Source: Sepioteuthis lessoniana | Lineage: Eukaryota; Mollusca; Cephalopoda; Myopsida; Loliginidae | DNA length: 64,000 nt | Reading direction: 5' to 3' | NCBI GenBank assembly: GCA_963585895.1 | Contig: OY757917.1 | Span: 101,488,368-101,552,367 of the forward strand | Part shown: positions 36,438-47,320 of the stretch, piece by piece | Layout of the letters: the number at the start of each line of letters is the position of its first letter | Numbering within the stretch: position 1 is the first letter of the stretch | Notes under the pieces: generated by a model | What the model was told of the DNA's origin: nothing | Seen by the model: only the letters and a program-made list of their open reading frames with translations | Database searches by the model: none | Program-made: the position numbers and the translations under genes

Positions 36438-36490
36438 TTGGCATTAAATAACCTACAGCACTTGATGTGCCATTAAACCAAACTAAAACC
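35974..36490 (+). mobile_element. SINE family A copy, plus sense
   Basis: Head GCCCAGTCAGCTAGGGCTGC, body GATGGTGAGGCTTCAGTAAT, modules, a (TA)n expansion at 36386-36434, and the tail TTTGGCATTAAATAACC with ATGTGCCATTAAACC. It is opposite in orientation to the SINE 600 bases to the left. Confidence 0.85.
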
Positions 36491-36569
36491 TACCAAGAGC
36501 AATGGACTATAGGGATGAATGGTAAGAGAGTCAAAGGAATACACTGGTATCAACACAATTTGATTATAT

Positions 36570-36829
36570 ATACAAGTAAGTTGTTGACCATAGTCAAGGG
36601 CAACCAGAAGGCTCCTTTTTCAATAGCTACTACACTGAGGGGTAGGAGAAAGCGCTACTCCTTTCCCTGGATTACTCCACTTTACCGTTGATACGTACCT
36701 TATACTGCTGAGTGTTAAGCAAGGAAGTATCAAGTACCATTTTTAAAGTCTTTGGTATGATGCGACCTGGGATTGAACACAGGTTTCCCAGACCATTGGT
36801 GAACACTAACCACGAGGTCAAAGATCCGG

Positions 36830-36830
<1 letters not shown>
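36570..36830 (-). mobile_element. SINE family D copy
   Basis: AGTCAAGGGCAACCAGAAGG, TTTTTCAATAGCTACTACAC and, toward the head, CTGGGATTGAACACAGG (B box in reverse) with CATTGGTGAACACTAACCAC. Confidence 0.85.
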
Positions 36831-36883
<53 letters not shown>

Positions 36884-36892
<9 letters not shown>

Positions 36893-36956
36893 CTTTACTT
36901 TATTGGGATATTTTTTTTTATTGGCCCAGTCATCTCCAGTGAATGAATTAAGTTTG

Positions 36957-36987
<31 letters not shown>

Positions 36988-37262
36988 GACTGATGTGTAA
37001 AAAGTAAAAATACCAGGAAAAAAATAAATAGGCCAAGGATTAAAATCCATAATGTGTTCAGCAATATATAATGCAAATCTGTGATGTAATTGTTAATAAA
37101 TAATAAACAGAAAGATCTAATATCTTACATATTACTAAGTACTGTTAAAAAAAAAAAAAAAAAAAAAAAAAGATGAATAATGGGTTACAGGTAAAATCTG
37201 GCAACTACAAACCAAACAAACAAACCTTGCTACATCAAACTTATTGTATCTATCATGCCTTG
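36884..37262. repeat. Dispersed repeat, copy 1
   Basis: Shares scattered blocks with 42862-44112: GGCCCAGTCATCTCCAGTGA, ATGCAAATCTGTGATG and AATGGGTTACAGGTAAAATC against GGCCCAGTCATCTACAGTGA, ATGCAAATCTATTATA and a related block. Expanded A-runs sit at 36957-36982 and 37147-37171. Family unknown. Confidence 0.6.
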
Positions 37263-37304
37263 TTCCCCACCACAAATCAAAGCAGTTCATTCTGATATAT
37301 AGTA

Positions 37305-37463
37305 AAGTTGGCAACCTTAGTCGAGGGCGACCCAAACGCTCCCTTTTCAATAGCTACCGCACCGATGTGTAGGAGAGGGTGCTACTCAATTCCCTGGATT
37401 GCTCCACTTTACCCTAGATCCTAACATTATAATGCTGAGTCTTAAGCAAGGCAGCATCAAGTA

Positions 37464-37500
<37 letters not shown>

Positions 37501-37562
37501 AGTCTTTGTTATGACTCGACCTGGGATTGAACCCAGGTCTCTCAGACCATTGGCGAACAACG
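37305..37562 (-). mobile_element. SINE family D copy with a T32 run
   Basis: AGTCGAGGGCGACCCAAACG, CCCTTTTCAATAGCTACCGC and CTGGGATTGAACCCAGGTCT. A T-run at 37467-37499 has grown where other copies have a few T. Confidence 0.85.
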
Positions 37563-37834
37563 AAAAAAAAAAAGAAATCATAATTCGTCCAAGGTTCACT
37601 ATGATCAACAATCAATTACAATTCTTGAAAAATCATTTAGGGTAGCCATGAAAAAAATAAAAAGGCTATCTTAGAACCTTGACCAAAATAAAGATGGGGG
37701 TTTTCACCAAAACCCAAATTTGGAAATTTCTAATTTGAGTACTTTTCAAGAGGTGAGATGTAAGTGTTTGGGCAGTGAGGAAAGAAATAACAAAAAATCC
37801 CAAATAAAACAGTTTGCTCATTGCTCCACTGCAA

Positions 37835-37877
<43 letters not shown>

Positions 37878-37967
37878 AAAAAACAAAACACACTACATTT
37901 ATCAAATGCACTAGTTATAATAACTGACAATTATATCTTTTCAAAAAAATGTTTTTTTTTTACTTAC

Positions 37968-40220
37968 CAGTAACATTCAAATAAAGTTTTTGTAAGGCTG
38001 GCCACATAGGAAGGATGTCCCTCAAGACGTATCCGATATGTGGAGCTGGATCACCAATAATCCGAAGAGACTTCAAACCATGTGTTGCCTTTGAGATGTA
38101 TGCACCACTGTTGCTTTTTGTAAGTCCCAAACACAAGTCCCACAATGAACTGTCCGACTTGCAACTTTTCGGAGTTGAAGTTGGGGAATTTTGCTGACTG
38201 AGGGTTGGTGACTGTAACCGACAGCCAGAGTCTGGAGAATCATCCTCCCTCTGCAAGACATCAGAGTCATCAGTGACAGACTTGGGTTTGGGAGAAAAAT
38301 CTTCATCCAAGTCTGCGTAGATATCAAAAGAAACGCGTCGTTTGTCATGATTCTTTGGTTTTAGCGTTAGACCTGTATCGGTCATGGACCCTCTCCTTGC
38401 CATAGTCTCTTTTCCTCCAGAATGCCGCCGTTTCCGATTACTTAAACCCTTGGAGCTTTTGAATTTAGAATCTGATTTAGTTGACTGTTGTTCTTCACTG
38501 TTTATACTATCAAGCAATGCCTGAAGATTTCCTTCTTCCATGCCTTTGTTATTTTGAGGCGGCTCCCATTTGCTATCTAACGGGATCATAGATTCTTCAT
38601 GTTTGAAGTCCTGTGTTGGGGACGTGGCTGGGGTGAGGTCAGATGTATTAGGTGAGTTAGGAGGGGTAGTGATGGAAGAAGAGGTAGTGGCTGTGGAGTC
38701 AAACAAAGAGAACGTTCTAGTCTCTGGTTTGTTCTTATCTGGCTTTATACAGCAGTTAGAGAGGTTCTCCTGTTCACAGAGAATGTCCTGCACCGAAACA
38801 CTGTCCTCATTCCACTGAGTCACCCCATTATTCCCAGAATGTCCAGACGTGGTCCCAGCATTGGCGCTTGATGAAGAATGATTGTGCAGCTTGCCCAGTG
38901 GCCTATAATACCTGTGTCGGTCCGAAGGTTTCAACTGTTGAACATCGGCCAGTTCATCATACGAGTTTGACAAGAGGGCAGTCAATACTGAACAGGAGGT
39001 TTTACGCTTTGTTTCATACTTCATGGAATGTAGCCGAGTTGTGGAGAGATACGGAAAGTGGTCTTCTTTCGTTCGATATGGACAAAGCTTTGAAAACTTG
39101 CCTGTCTGTGCCTGGTATTCACGTAATCGGCAACAACAGCCACCATCCAGCTTAGCCTGAGACAAGCAGTTGACGTTTTCAGAGTGAGGACAATGCTTAG
39201 AATCAAACCGGTTGATAGCGCTCCTCCAGCACTTGCGGGATTTTGGACTGGCCTCCAGATTTGTGTGGCAATGAGAATGGTTAAAAGAGGAAGGAGAATG
39301 ACTGCCGAGGCGCTGATGCCGTAGCATTGAATTTAGCAAGTTGCTCTCATTTACAGACCCTGACTGAGACTTACCGATAGCTAAGTAGGACGAGAGGTTC
39401 CGACAAAATTTCTTGCACCGTAAAGAAACACCAGGTCTGTTTTCATCCAATTCGTTTTCACTGAGAATTTGTCGAGTGTTTGAAAAATTCACAGCATGCT
39501 TCGTGCACGGATAAATGTCAGTAGAACTACCATTATTGTCGTGATCCACTTTGTCCTTGTTTGTATAGTCTTCAGCCTCCTCATCTTTATTGTCCGAATT
39601 CTCAAACAAGGAACTTGTGCTTGGTCTCTTGAAGGACCGGTAACAGCTTTGCCTAAAACTACTGCAACAATCAGTACAAAAATATAAGTTCTCTGATTGA
39701 TGGCCCCTGAGTTTTTTCTCTACCGACTGTCCCATCTCGTCGATACCCACATCAAAAATGTCATCTGAACCCCCAGATATATCACAGTCAAAGCTAAGTT
39801 CATTTGAAGTGACAGTCTCAGAATGATCCAGACCAGCACAAATGGTCATCAGGCGTTCAAACAAGTCCACAAACCCATCACTGCATTTGGCAAATGTCAA
39901 AGAGAATTCCTGCAACTTTCCATAGCGCAGGAAAGTTTCTATGATGTTCCAGCAACAATTTGATTCAGTCACGGTTGGATAACATTGAATACGTAAAAGC
40001 TCGACAGATTCAAGAAGCTCCATGACCAGCTCCCAATGGTCCTCAAGAAAAAGGGAGAGAGAAGCATTGAGGGTAAGTGAAGTGACATGACTGGCCAGGG
40101 CCAACACTCTGCTACTCATTGTATCTTTCTTCATAGCAGCCTGCACCTTTTTTGGCAAATAGCAAGGAACTTTAGGATCATATTCATTGACGGAGCACCA
40201 CATCAGGTCATGACTCAAGA
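37968..40220 (-). CDS. LRRC41: LRRC41-like giant exon: helical part, disordered middle, first LRRs
   Basis: 2,253 bases, one open frame; acceptor TTGTCTTTTTCAG, donor GTAAGTAAAAA. Encodes provisional residues 160-909. Residues 160-300 look folded (ASHVTSLTLNASLSLFLEDH, LLESVELLRIQCYPTV, FSLTFAKCSDGFVDLFERL). From about 300 to 860 it is Ser/Asn/Asp/His-rich, with Ser-Pro motifs (TPPNSPNTSDLTPATSPT) and basic clusters NRKRRHSGGK and KNHDKRR. RVSF at 787-790 (38326-38337) fits both a PP1-docking RVxF motif and a basophilic kinase site. The end starts the LRR region: LKSLRII and LQKLYLNV. Phase 1 at both ends. Human LRRC41 also has a basic low-complexity middle, but shorter. Confidence 0.92.
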
Positions 40221-40299
40221 CTGAAAAAGACAAGAAAAATAATTTATTACACTTTCTGAAATATTTTGTTGACATGAGGAAATTAGTTTTAAAACAAGG

Positions 40300-40630
40300 T
40301 CACAATGGCTAAAAAAGATGTGGAAAAGATGTATAAAAGAAAGGAGAGCAGAGGAAAAAGTGAGGAAAACAGTAAAAGAAAAGGGTCTGGAAAATTAATG
40401 TAGTAAAAAAAAATAAAAAAAAAAAAGAATTATATCTTATTTTATAAGGAATTTGCAGAAAATAAAGTGGAAAAAAAGTGTGGAAATGAGAAAAAAAAGA
40501 AAAAAAAAAAAAAAAAAAAAAAAAAGATGTGGAAATAAAAAAAAAAAGTGGAACAAGTAAAAAGACGTTTGTGGGGGGAAATGGGAAAAGATGGGGAACA
40601 AAAGAGGAAAAGATGTGCAGGAAAGGAAAT
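40300..40630 (-). repeat. Pyrimidine-rich (sense) tract before the giant exon
   Basis: The plus strand is almost pure purine, built from loose repeats of GATGTGGAAA / GTGGAA units and A-runs (40498-40525). In the gene's sense it is a long C/T tract just upstream of the acceptor at 40221. Confidence 0.7.
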
Positions 40631-40689
40631 AAAAAAGATGTAGGACAAAGATAGGATAAGTAACTATTGTATTTATATTTACTAATCTT

Positions 40690-40775
40690 TGGTTAGTCTG
40701 GCAAACAGCTACAAGTGTAGGACACCTAGTAAGGATCAAACTCACAACAGTAGTAACACTTGGTATTACTTCATT
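40690..40775 (-). repeat. Dispersed repeat family G (tRNA-like) fragment
   Basis: In minus sense GAGTTTGATCCTTACTAGGT (B-box-like) followed by TGTCCTACACTTGTAGC. A related piece is at 54430-54520 (GAGATCAATCCTCACTAG). Probably a worn tRNA-headed SINE. Confidence 0.4.
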
Positions 40776-40854
40776 AACATTTCATTTCCAGAGCATTGAA
40801 CAAGCACAATCTTGAACTCTAAGCATAAAATACAGCACTTCACACAAAAACAGA

Positions 40855-40974
40855 GAAAGCGAGAGAGAGCGTGAGCACTAACTAGAGAGAGAGAGAGCGA
40901 GAGAGAGAGCGTGAGCACTAACTAGAGAGAGAGAGAGAGTGAGCACTAACTAGAGAGAGAGAGAGAGCACTAAC

Positions 40975-41007
<33 letters not shown>

Positions 41008-41284
41008 CACTAACTAGAGAGAGAGAGAGAGAGAGAGCACTAACTAGAGAGAGAGAGAGAGAGAGAGCACTAACTAGAGAGAGCGAGAGAGAGAGCGAGA
41101 GAGAGAGCGAGAGAGCGAGAGAGAGCGAGAGAGAGAGAGAGCGAGAGAGCACTAACTAGAGAGAGAGAGAGAGCGAGAGAGCACTAACTAGAGAGAGAGA
41201 GAGAGCGAGAGAGCACTAACTAGAGAGAGAGAGAGAGCGAGAGAGCACTAACTAGAGAGAGAGAGAGAGCGAGAGAGCACTAAC

Positions 41285-41329
<45 letters not shown>

Positions 41330-41445
41330 CGAGAGAGAGAGCGAGAGAGCACTAACTAGAGAGAGAGAGAGAGCGAGAGAGAGAGCGAGAGAGCACTAAC
41401 TAGAGAGAGAGAGAGAGCGAGAGAGAGAGCGAGAGAGCACTAACT

Positions 41446-41479
<34 letters not shown>

Positions 41480-41486
41480 CACTAAC

Positions 41487-41518
<32 letters not shown>

Positions 41519-41694
41519 ACTAACGAGATAGAGAGAGAGAGAGAGAAAGAGAGCACTAACTAGAGAGAGAGAGAGAGAGAGAAAGAGAGCACTAACTAGA
41601 GAGAGAGAGAGAGAGAGAAAGAGAGCACTAACTAGAGAGAGAGAGAGAGAGAGAAAGAGAGCACTAACTAGAGAGAGAGAAAGAGAGCACTAAC

Positions 41695-41730
<36 letters not shown>

Positions 41731-41825
41731 ACTAACTAGTGAGAGAGAGAGCACTAACTAGTGAGAGAGAGAGCGAGCGAGCGAGCACTAACTAGAGAGA
41801 GAGAGAGAGAGAGCGAGCACTAACT

Positions 41826-41858
<33 letters not shown>

Positions 41859-41864
41859 ACTAAC

Positions 41865-41922
<58 letters not shown>

Positions 41923-41932
41923 ACTAACTGAG
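40855..41932. repeat. GA-rich composite satellite with about 28 CACTAAC boxes
   Basis: Nearly 1.1 kb of (GA)n broken at intervals of about 15-75 bases by GCACTAACTAGAGAG. I count about 28 GCACTAAC boxes. Local higher-order units exist, such as a 32-base unit with GCGAGAGAGCACTAACTA repeated near 41160-41290 and an AAAGAGAGCACTAACTA unit near 41540-41690. In the gene's sense it reads (CT)nTAGTTAGTGC. Confidence 0.95.
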
Positions 41933-41935
41933 CCT

Positions 41936-42219
41936 TCAACAAAAGTTTGTAATTTTTATAACAAAGTAATGCTCATCAAAATCACACTAATATCATTACA
42001 AAAGATTGGTAAAGTGTTAATTCAAGTTTTTGAAAAATAAATATAAAATATCCACATTGAAATTTCTAATAAAATTTAAAAGTAAGTTTTCTAGAAATTG
42101 AAATAAAATCTTCAAAACATCTTTTCAAACAAATTTTTTTTTTCTTCAAAACAAAGCTATTTCTTTGTCAAAAATGTACATTAATACGAATTTAATAAGC
42201 TATAAATTAAACTAAAATG
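41936..42219. other. Intron sequence, nothing recognised
   Basis: Short AT-rich spacer between the satellite and a SINE. Confidence 0.6.
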
Positions 42220-42611
42220 GTTAGTTGGTTGCATTTTATGGCATATCAACCTTTGTAGGTTATTAAAGCTAAATCCAGTTTATACATACAGATATTAAAT
42301 ATATGATTTTAAACGAATATTTTGTAGATAACATTTTAAACCAAATGGTTTCAAGTATTGCTATGAATCACTAATAATTCAGTTTAATATCAGTCATTTT
42401 TTTTTGCACAGTTAAATAGTTGAACAGTTCTATTTGATCCATAGATGTGACCCTAACAGGTATTACCAATCAGAGTGGACCTAGGAGTAATGGCAATTAG
42501 AACCTCACCATCAGATGGTTTAATGTTTTATCCATGACATTCATTGGGGCAAGTCTTATCCCTTTGCAGAGATCCATTTGGTGTATTCTACAACCCCAGC
42601 AGATTAAGCTA
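42220..42611 (-). mobile_element. SINE family A with 11-bp target-site duplication
   Basis: AAACTAAAATG at 42209-42219 and 42612-42622. Tail ATGGCATATCAACCTTTG, modules, body and the CAACCCCAGC end of the head are present. Confidence 0.85.
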
Positions 42612-42861
42612 AAACTAAAATGTTGACTCTACATAAGAAATCTATTTGTCAGAAAAAAGAATCATGTATAAAGAATTGTTGTGTACCAAGAGCTGTTTTG
42701 TGACATCACCAGGTGTGTGTATAAAAGAAAAAAAAAGCTTTATATAAAAAATAAAAATATTTAAATTTTCAATTGTGCAAGTCAAACACAGAGCTAACTT
42801 ATTGATAAAATGTGAAACCAATAGAATAACATAAAGTAACTGATTCCCTCACAAAATTTAG

Positions 42862-44112
42862 TAACATTTTTTTCTTTAAATGGCCCAGTCATCTACAGTG
42901 AATGGATGAATTAAGTAAACAGCAAAGAGTAAAAAGGTAAGAAGTACTAGATACCAAGATAAAAGGTTTTGGTAAGTACAATGTTATTCTTTACACATGC
43001 TATACTCTACAAGTTGGTAAGATATATTATATAACATATGATGCAAATCTATTATAGTTAATATATACAAGGATCATTTAATAAGTTTCCAGACTTTTTT
43101 TCATATGGGCACTTATTGATAGTAAACACATGAAACTAGTTCCCTTCAAAGTAATCTCCTCTGGCTGCAATGCACTTGTACCGTTCCAATAACTTCTGGA
43201 AGGCCTCATGGAAGTCCTCTTATGTGAGGGTGTCAATGACCTTCATCACAACCTCTCTTATCTCCACAGTTGTCTCATAACGACAGCCTCTGAGCTTAGG
43301 AAATAACCAAAAGTCACAGGGAGCAAGGTCTGGACTATAGAGAGGCTGAGGAACTGTCTTGATGCCTATCTTGGTCAAATAGTCTGTGACAAGGATGGAG
43401 TTGTGGACTGGCGCATTGTCCTACTGGAAATGCCACTGACCCGATTTGAAGAGTGTTGGCCTCTTCCGACGGAATTTCTTCCTGAACTCCCTTAAAACCT
43501 CAACATAGTAACCCTAACCCTTTGGCCAATCAACTCTGGTGTATTGACTTCCTTACTCCTGCCCACACCTCATCCTCCCTCACAGACTCCCTGCCTTCCT
43601 TGAATCTCTTATGCCACTCAAAAACTGATGCTTGATTCATGCAAGATGGTCGAAATGCAGTCTGAAGCATTCCATACGTTTCTGTGGCATTTTTTCCATG
43701 TTTAAAAACAGAATTTTATTGCATATCGTTCTTCTAAAGTGTCCTCACGTCCAGATTGCATATTTGAAATTCACCAGCTGTGACAATCAGGCTTTAGTAG
43801 GATGTATTCCAATTGCTGCTGTAGGTGTTCATTTGAAGCTGAAATCGTAAGAATTGATCAGTCATCTCATAAAATGTATAGCAATAACATACTGAATTTT
43901 CAAGAGCCTACGACAATTTTAAATGCCTGTACAAAACGGTCTGGAAACTTATTGAATGCACCACATATATTTGGCAGTAAGTAATACCTGAGACGCAAGT
44001 GCTTTAAGGTAAAAAAATGGATAATGAGTCATAAGCAAAATCTGACTGAAGCAAACAAAACAATCTTGATACTTTAAACCTATAATATCAATCCTTTCTG
44101 ATCAAGTGTTAC
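42862..44112. repeat. Dispersed repeat, copy 2, split by a mariner
   Basis: Matches blocks of the repeat at 36884-37262 on both sides of the mariner: GGCCCAGTCATCTACAGTGA to the left, and GGATAATGAGTCATAAGCAA with ATCTGACTGAAGCAAACAA to the right. Confidence 0.55.
43068..43965 (-). mobile_element. Internally deleted mariner, second copy
   Basis: Same family and same missing middle as 30904-31788, in opposite orientation. In minus sense it encodes FEWHKRFKEGRESV-like and DNAPVHNSIL-like pieces and keeps the PLYSPDLAPCDFWLFPKL motif lost in the first copy. The ends match with AATAAGTTTCCAGAC. Confidence 0.88.
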
Positions 44113-44516
44113 CTTAAAAATTAAACCATTGGCAGGGTCTAGTGTAAAGTTGTTCTTCGAGTGGTAAATCCACTAGGCAATAACAAAAGATTAAAATCAA
44201 ACAACCAAAATTTCTTTTGCTGTGAAGTCTTTCTTAATTATCATTTTTTTCAATTTAAGAAATTACTTTTGAAACTTGTCAGTTAAAAAAATTGTTTCCG
44301 CCCACCCCAAGCCGTACTTCTTCAGAGAAAATCAAAGTTGCATTTCACAAGCCACATTAAATATTTAAAGATGTCAAAGTTTAAAAAATAAAAGGGTACA
44401 AAAAAAAAATGAAAGTGTCTAAGAAAATGCATTGGCTTTGTAGTTTTTCATACAAAAAAAAAAAAAAAAAAAATCTAAAAGAATAATGGGGTTTGCAAAA
44501 ATGGCAAAATACTGAC

Positions 44517-44717
44517 TTCTTTCTGGATGGCTTGCTTTCAGTTGACCAAATGGGTGCATACGGCAATACTCTTCCAATAACTTCATGAAGTGCCGGTCAA
44601 TATAAAGTTGTCTGTGGGTGAGGTTGTGGCGGTCAAGAAGATCCAATGCACTACGCCCATACTTCCATGGCCAGCGACGATTGTAATGGTTACGCCAGCA
44701 TTCAGCCACATTCACAC
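44517..44717 (-). CDS. LRRC41: LRRC41-like exon, N-terminal domain
   Basis: Acceptor ATTTTCTAAATCAG; donor GTCAGTATTTT. Encodes provisional residues 93-158: VNVAECWRNHYNRRWPWKYG, RSALDLLDRHNLTHRQLYID, RHFMKLLEEYC. The NVAECWRNHYNRRW stretch corresponds to the AIWRRLWDEL part of the human protein as I remember it. Phase 1 at both ends. Confidence 0.9.
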
Positions 44718-45751
44718 CTGATTTAGAAAATAAAATGATTTTGAATATCGTCTAAACTGGCTAAAAGGGAGACAATTTAAGCATTTGTAAAAATCCGAAA
44801 TGTTGATTTAAAAGAAAAAAAGTTTTGTTTTTCTTTCATTTAAGTAATTTTTATATCAAAACAGATTATTTTCACATTCTTTTAGAAAGAAAGAGTTAGG
44901 AATAAAGTAGCTGCCTTCCAAAAGGAAAAACTCATCTTGTACCCTTAACAGATGGCAAAATTCAAATTAATCATATTTATGCAAACTGATTTTCTGTGGT
45001 CAAATCAATAAGGTGCTGTCTAAACAAAACAAGCTCTTAAGGATACAAGATGTAAATTCAAGTCTTCCCACCATCTCCAAACCACTTAACAGTCAAAATT
45101 TTTTGTTTTAAATGAACCAAAGATTTCTTATGGTAATCACAAAAAGAAAAACTCAGTAAAAGTTATCAAATTCATTATAAATAAATAAATAAATAAATAA
45201 AAAGGTAAAAAATTGGTAGGTCTGTTTGTCTGTCCAGTTGTAACTACAACAAACAAATATATTCCAAATTGGTATAATCAAAAGGCAGATTTTAGTCAAA
45301 GAATTATCATGGTAAAGCAAATTAAGAATATGTAACAACATTAGAAAACATTTGAAACGCTAATAAAAGACATTAACTTATAATAAAAATATGCTTACAA
45401 TATAAAATAAAATAAAAAAATCCAACCATTTAATATTAAAAAAAAAATATATAAATAAATAAATAAATACACATTGTTTATAATGTTTAATTATTCTATG
45501 AATCAGAACATTTATACTTTATTTTCTTTATGCATAAAAATACAAAAAGCCTAATTTTGACAAGCAAAACATTAATCGAACTTTTTTTAAAATTATTTTA
45601 AATTGAATAAATATCTATATTCTGTAATTATGGATATTAATTTGCAGAATAGAAGAAAAAATCTACACGATATCAAATTATTTTGTATTTTTAAAAATAC
45701 AAAATTATTTAAATGTATAAAAGTTCTATTTTATAAAGGTTTTTATTTTTT

Positions 45752-45757
<6 letters not shown>
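44718..45757. other. Intron sequence, nothing recognised
   Basis: AT-rich; short (AAAT)n runs near 45170-45200 and 45450. Confidence 0.6.
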
Positions 45758-45805
<48 letters not shown>

Positions 45806-45829
45806 TTAAAAAAAAAAAGTCCTCAGATG

Positions 45830-46065
45830 AATCTATTTGACTCAGAGCTGAGACAAGTACTACTACTACTACTACCCTGGCTCAGAGTGGACCTGGGAGT
45901 AATAGCAATAAAGGAGTACTCCACATTTTCCAGAACTGGAGCCTCACCATCAGATGCAGTTTAGGGTCATACCCAGGACAACACTGAGTGAGAAGGGGTC
46001 TTATTCTTCAGCAGGAGATACAGAGAGTACATTTCACACCCTGCCTACAGCGTCGACCTAATTCA
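45830..46065 (-). mobile_element. SINE family A-prime copy
   Basis: Contains a (CTA)n expansion at 45858-45876, CTCAGAGTGGACCTGGGAGT, AACTGGAGCCTCACCATCAG and CAGTTTAGGGTCATACCCAG. A (TA)n tract stands at its left (45758-45802). Confidence 0.65.
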
Positions 46066-46074
46066 CAGGTTTGG

Positions 46075-46590
46075 TTTCTTTGTTTAATGGCATATCAAAC
46101 TTTGTAGGTTATTTAATGCCAAAGCAATTTCCCTAGAACAGTAGTGGTACTATTTAATCTATAGCTGGGGGGATAAGGGGGTTCATACCTTTCCCAAGGG
46201 TACTATTTACCAACCCCTCCGCTCGGGCAGGATATGACACAAGGTCAATTTTTAAGCGGAGTTTAACAGGTTTGAATTCAGAGTTTTCCTTCTCCTAGAC
46301 TAGTTGCCTCACCAAGGCTGAAGAACCTAGTCCGTCCTACTATTTACCCATAGCTGGAGGGAGAATAAGGCGGTTCATACCTTTCCCAAGGGTATTTGCC
46401 CGAAAGTGAACGTAATAGCACGACTGGAGTACGAACTCGCATACTACGATTCTGCAGTTCATCGCTTTAACCATTACAACACGAGGACACCCTTTTCCCA
46501 AGGGTATTTGTCCGAAAGTGAACGTAATAGTACAACTGGAGTACGAACTCGCGTGCTACGACTTTAACCATTACACCACGAGGACCACCT
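46075..46590 (-). mobile_element. Mosaic SINE: C tail, B segment, C heads in tandem
   Basis: A family-C tail and body (46075-46202) runs into a family-B segment (46203-46395) exactly at TTCATACCTTTCCCAAGGGT, which recurs at the other junction. Then comes a family-C head with GCGAGTTCGTACTC type B box (minus), and a second copy of that head (46490-46585) ending CCTCGTGGTGTAATGGTTA in minus sense, close to a tRNA 5' half. Confidence 0.8.
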
Positions 46591-46649
46591 CCAATAATTT
46601 ACTGCAGCTTGTATAAACACTACTCATATATATAAGTATTATTTGGTCC

Positions 46650-46825
46650 AGTTAAACCGGAGTTGGGAGTAATTCCATCAGGACAAGAAAACTATTCAAG
46701 AGTGAACATTTAAATTTTCCTGGTAAAGAGCTTAATGTAATTTTTCTTGTTTTTTGATTTTTCAAAAATTCATAATAGGATGGAAATAAATTTATAATCC
46801 TAATGTGACCGGTTTGTTGTTTTTT

Positions 46826-46872
<47 letters not shown>

Positions 46873-47215
46873 ATAAAAAAACAGTGTTGGTTGTCTCCAT
46901 CTTACTTCATGGGTTTATGGCAGACCAAATGCAGTATAATTTGGAGAGTGTTCAATATCCGTGATAGAACTAATATATAACAAGTAAATATATATTAGTT
47001 TTTATGAGATATTATTCAATACAGTAAATTCAGAGTAGGGAATAATTCCAATCAGGACCAGTAAAATATTCAAAAATAAAATATTAAATTTAAATAATCC
47101 TGGTAAAGAGCTCAATGTAAATAAAATCTACAAAGCAAATAATTTTCTCTTCGAGAGAGGAAAAAAAAAACAACAAACAAAAAAAAAAAACACATTCGGT
47201 CACATTAAGATAAAT
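46650..47215. repeat. Two direct copies of an unclassified unit
   Basis: GGGAGTAATTCCATCAGGAC with CCTGGTAAAGAGCTTAATG (46655-46740) recurs as GGGAATAATTCCAATCAGGA with CCTGGTAAAGAGCTCAATG (47030-47125). A (TA)n tract lies between them. Confidence 0.7.
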
Positions 47216-47320
47216 CTATTTCCATCCTGTTAAAAGCATTAAAGTCCTGTTAATTTTTTAGAGCAATGATTTATATCAATGCTTTTAACAGGATGGAAAT
47301 AAACTCATCTTAATGTGACT
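47198..47320. repeat. Strong hairpin (43-bp arms)
   Basis: GGTCACATTAAGATAAATCT then ATTTCCATCCTGTTAAAAGC at the left are answered by GCTTTTAACAGGATGGAAAT and TCTTAATGTGAC at the right, with a loop of about 38 bases. Only a few mismatches. Confidence 0.85.

Noticed and set aside
40855-41932. CRISPR-like array of spaced repeats
   Set aside because: The spacers are all (GA)n, intervals vary, and the context is an animal intron; it is a satellite.
46500-46590. Functional tRNA gene (minus)
   Set aside because: A and B boxes fit but no acceptor stem or anticodon arm can be drawn; it is a SINE head and recurs in other copies.
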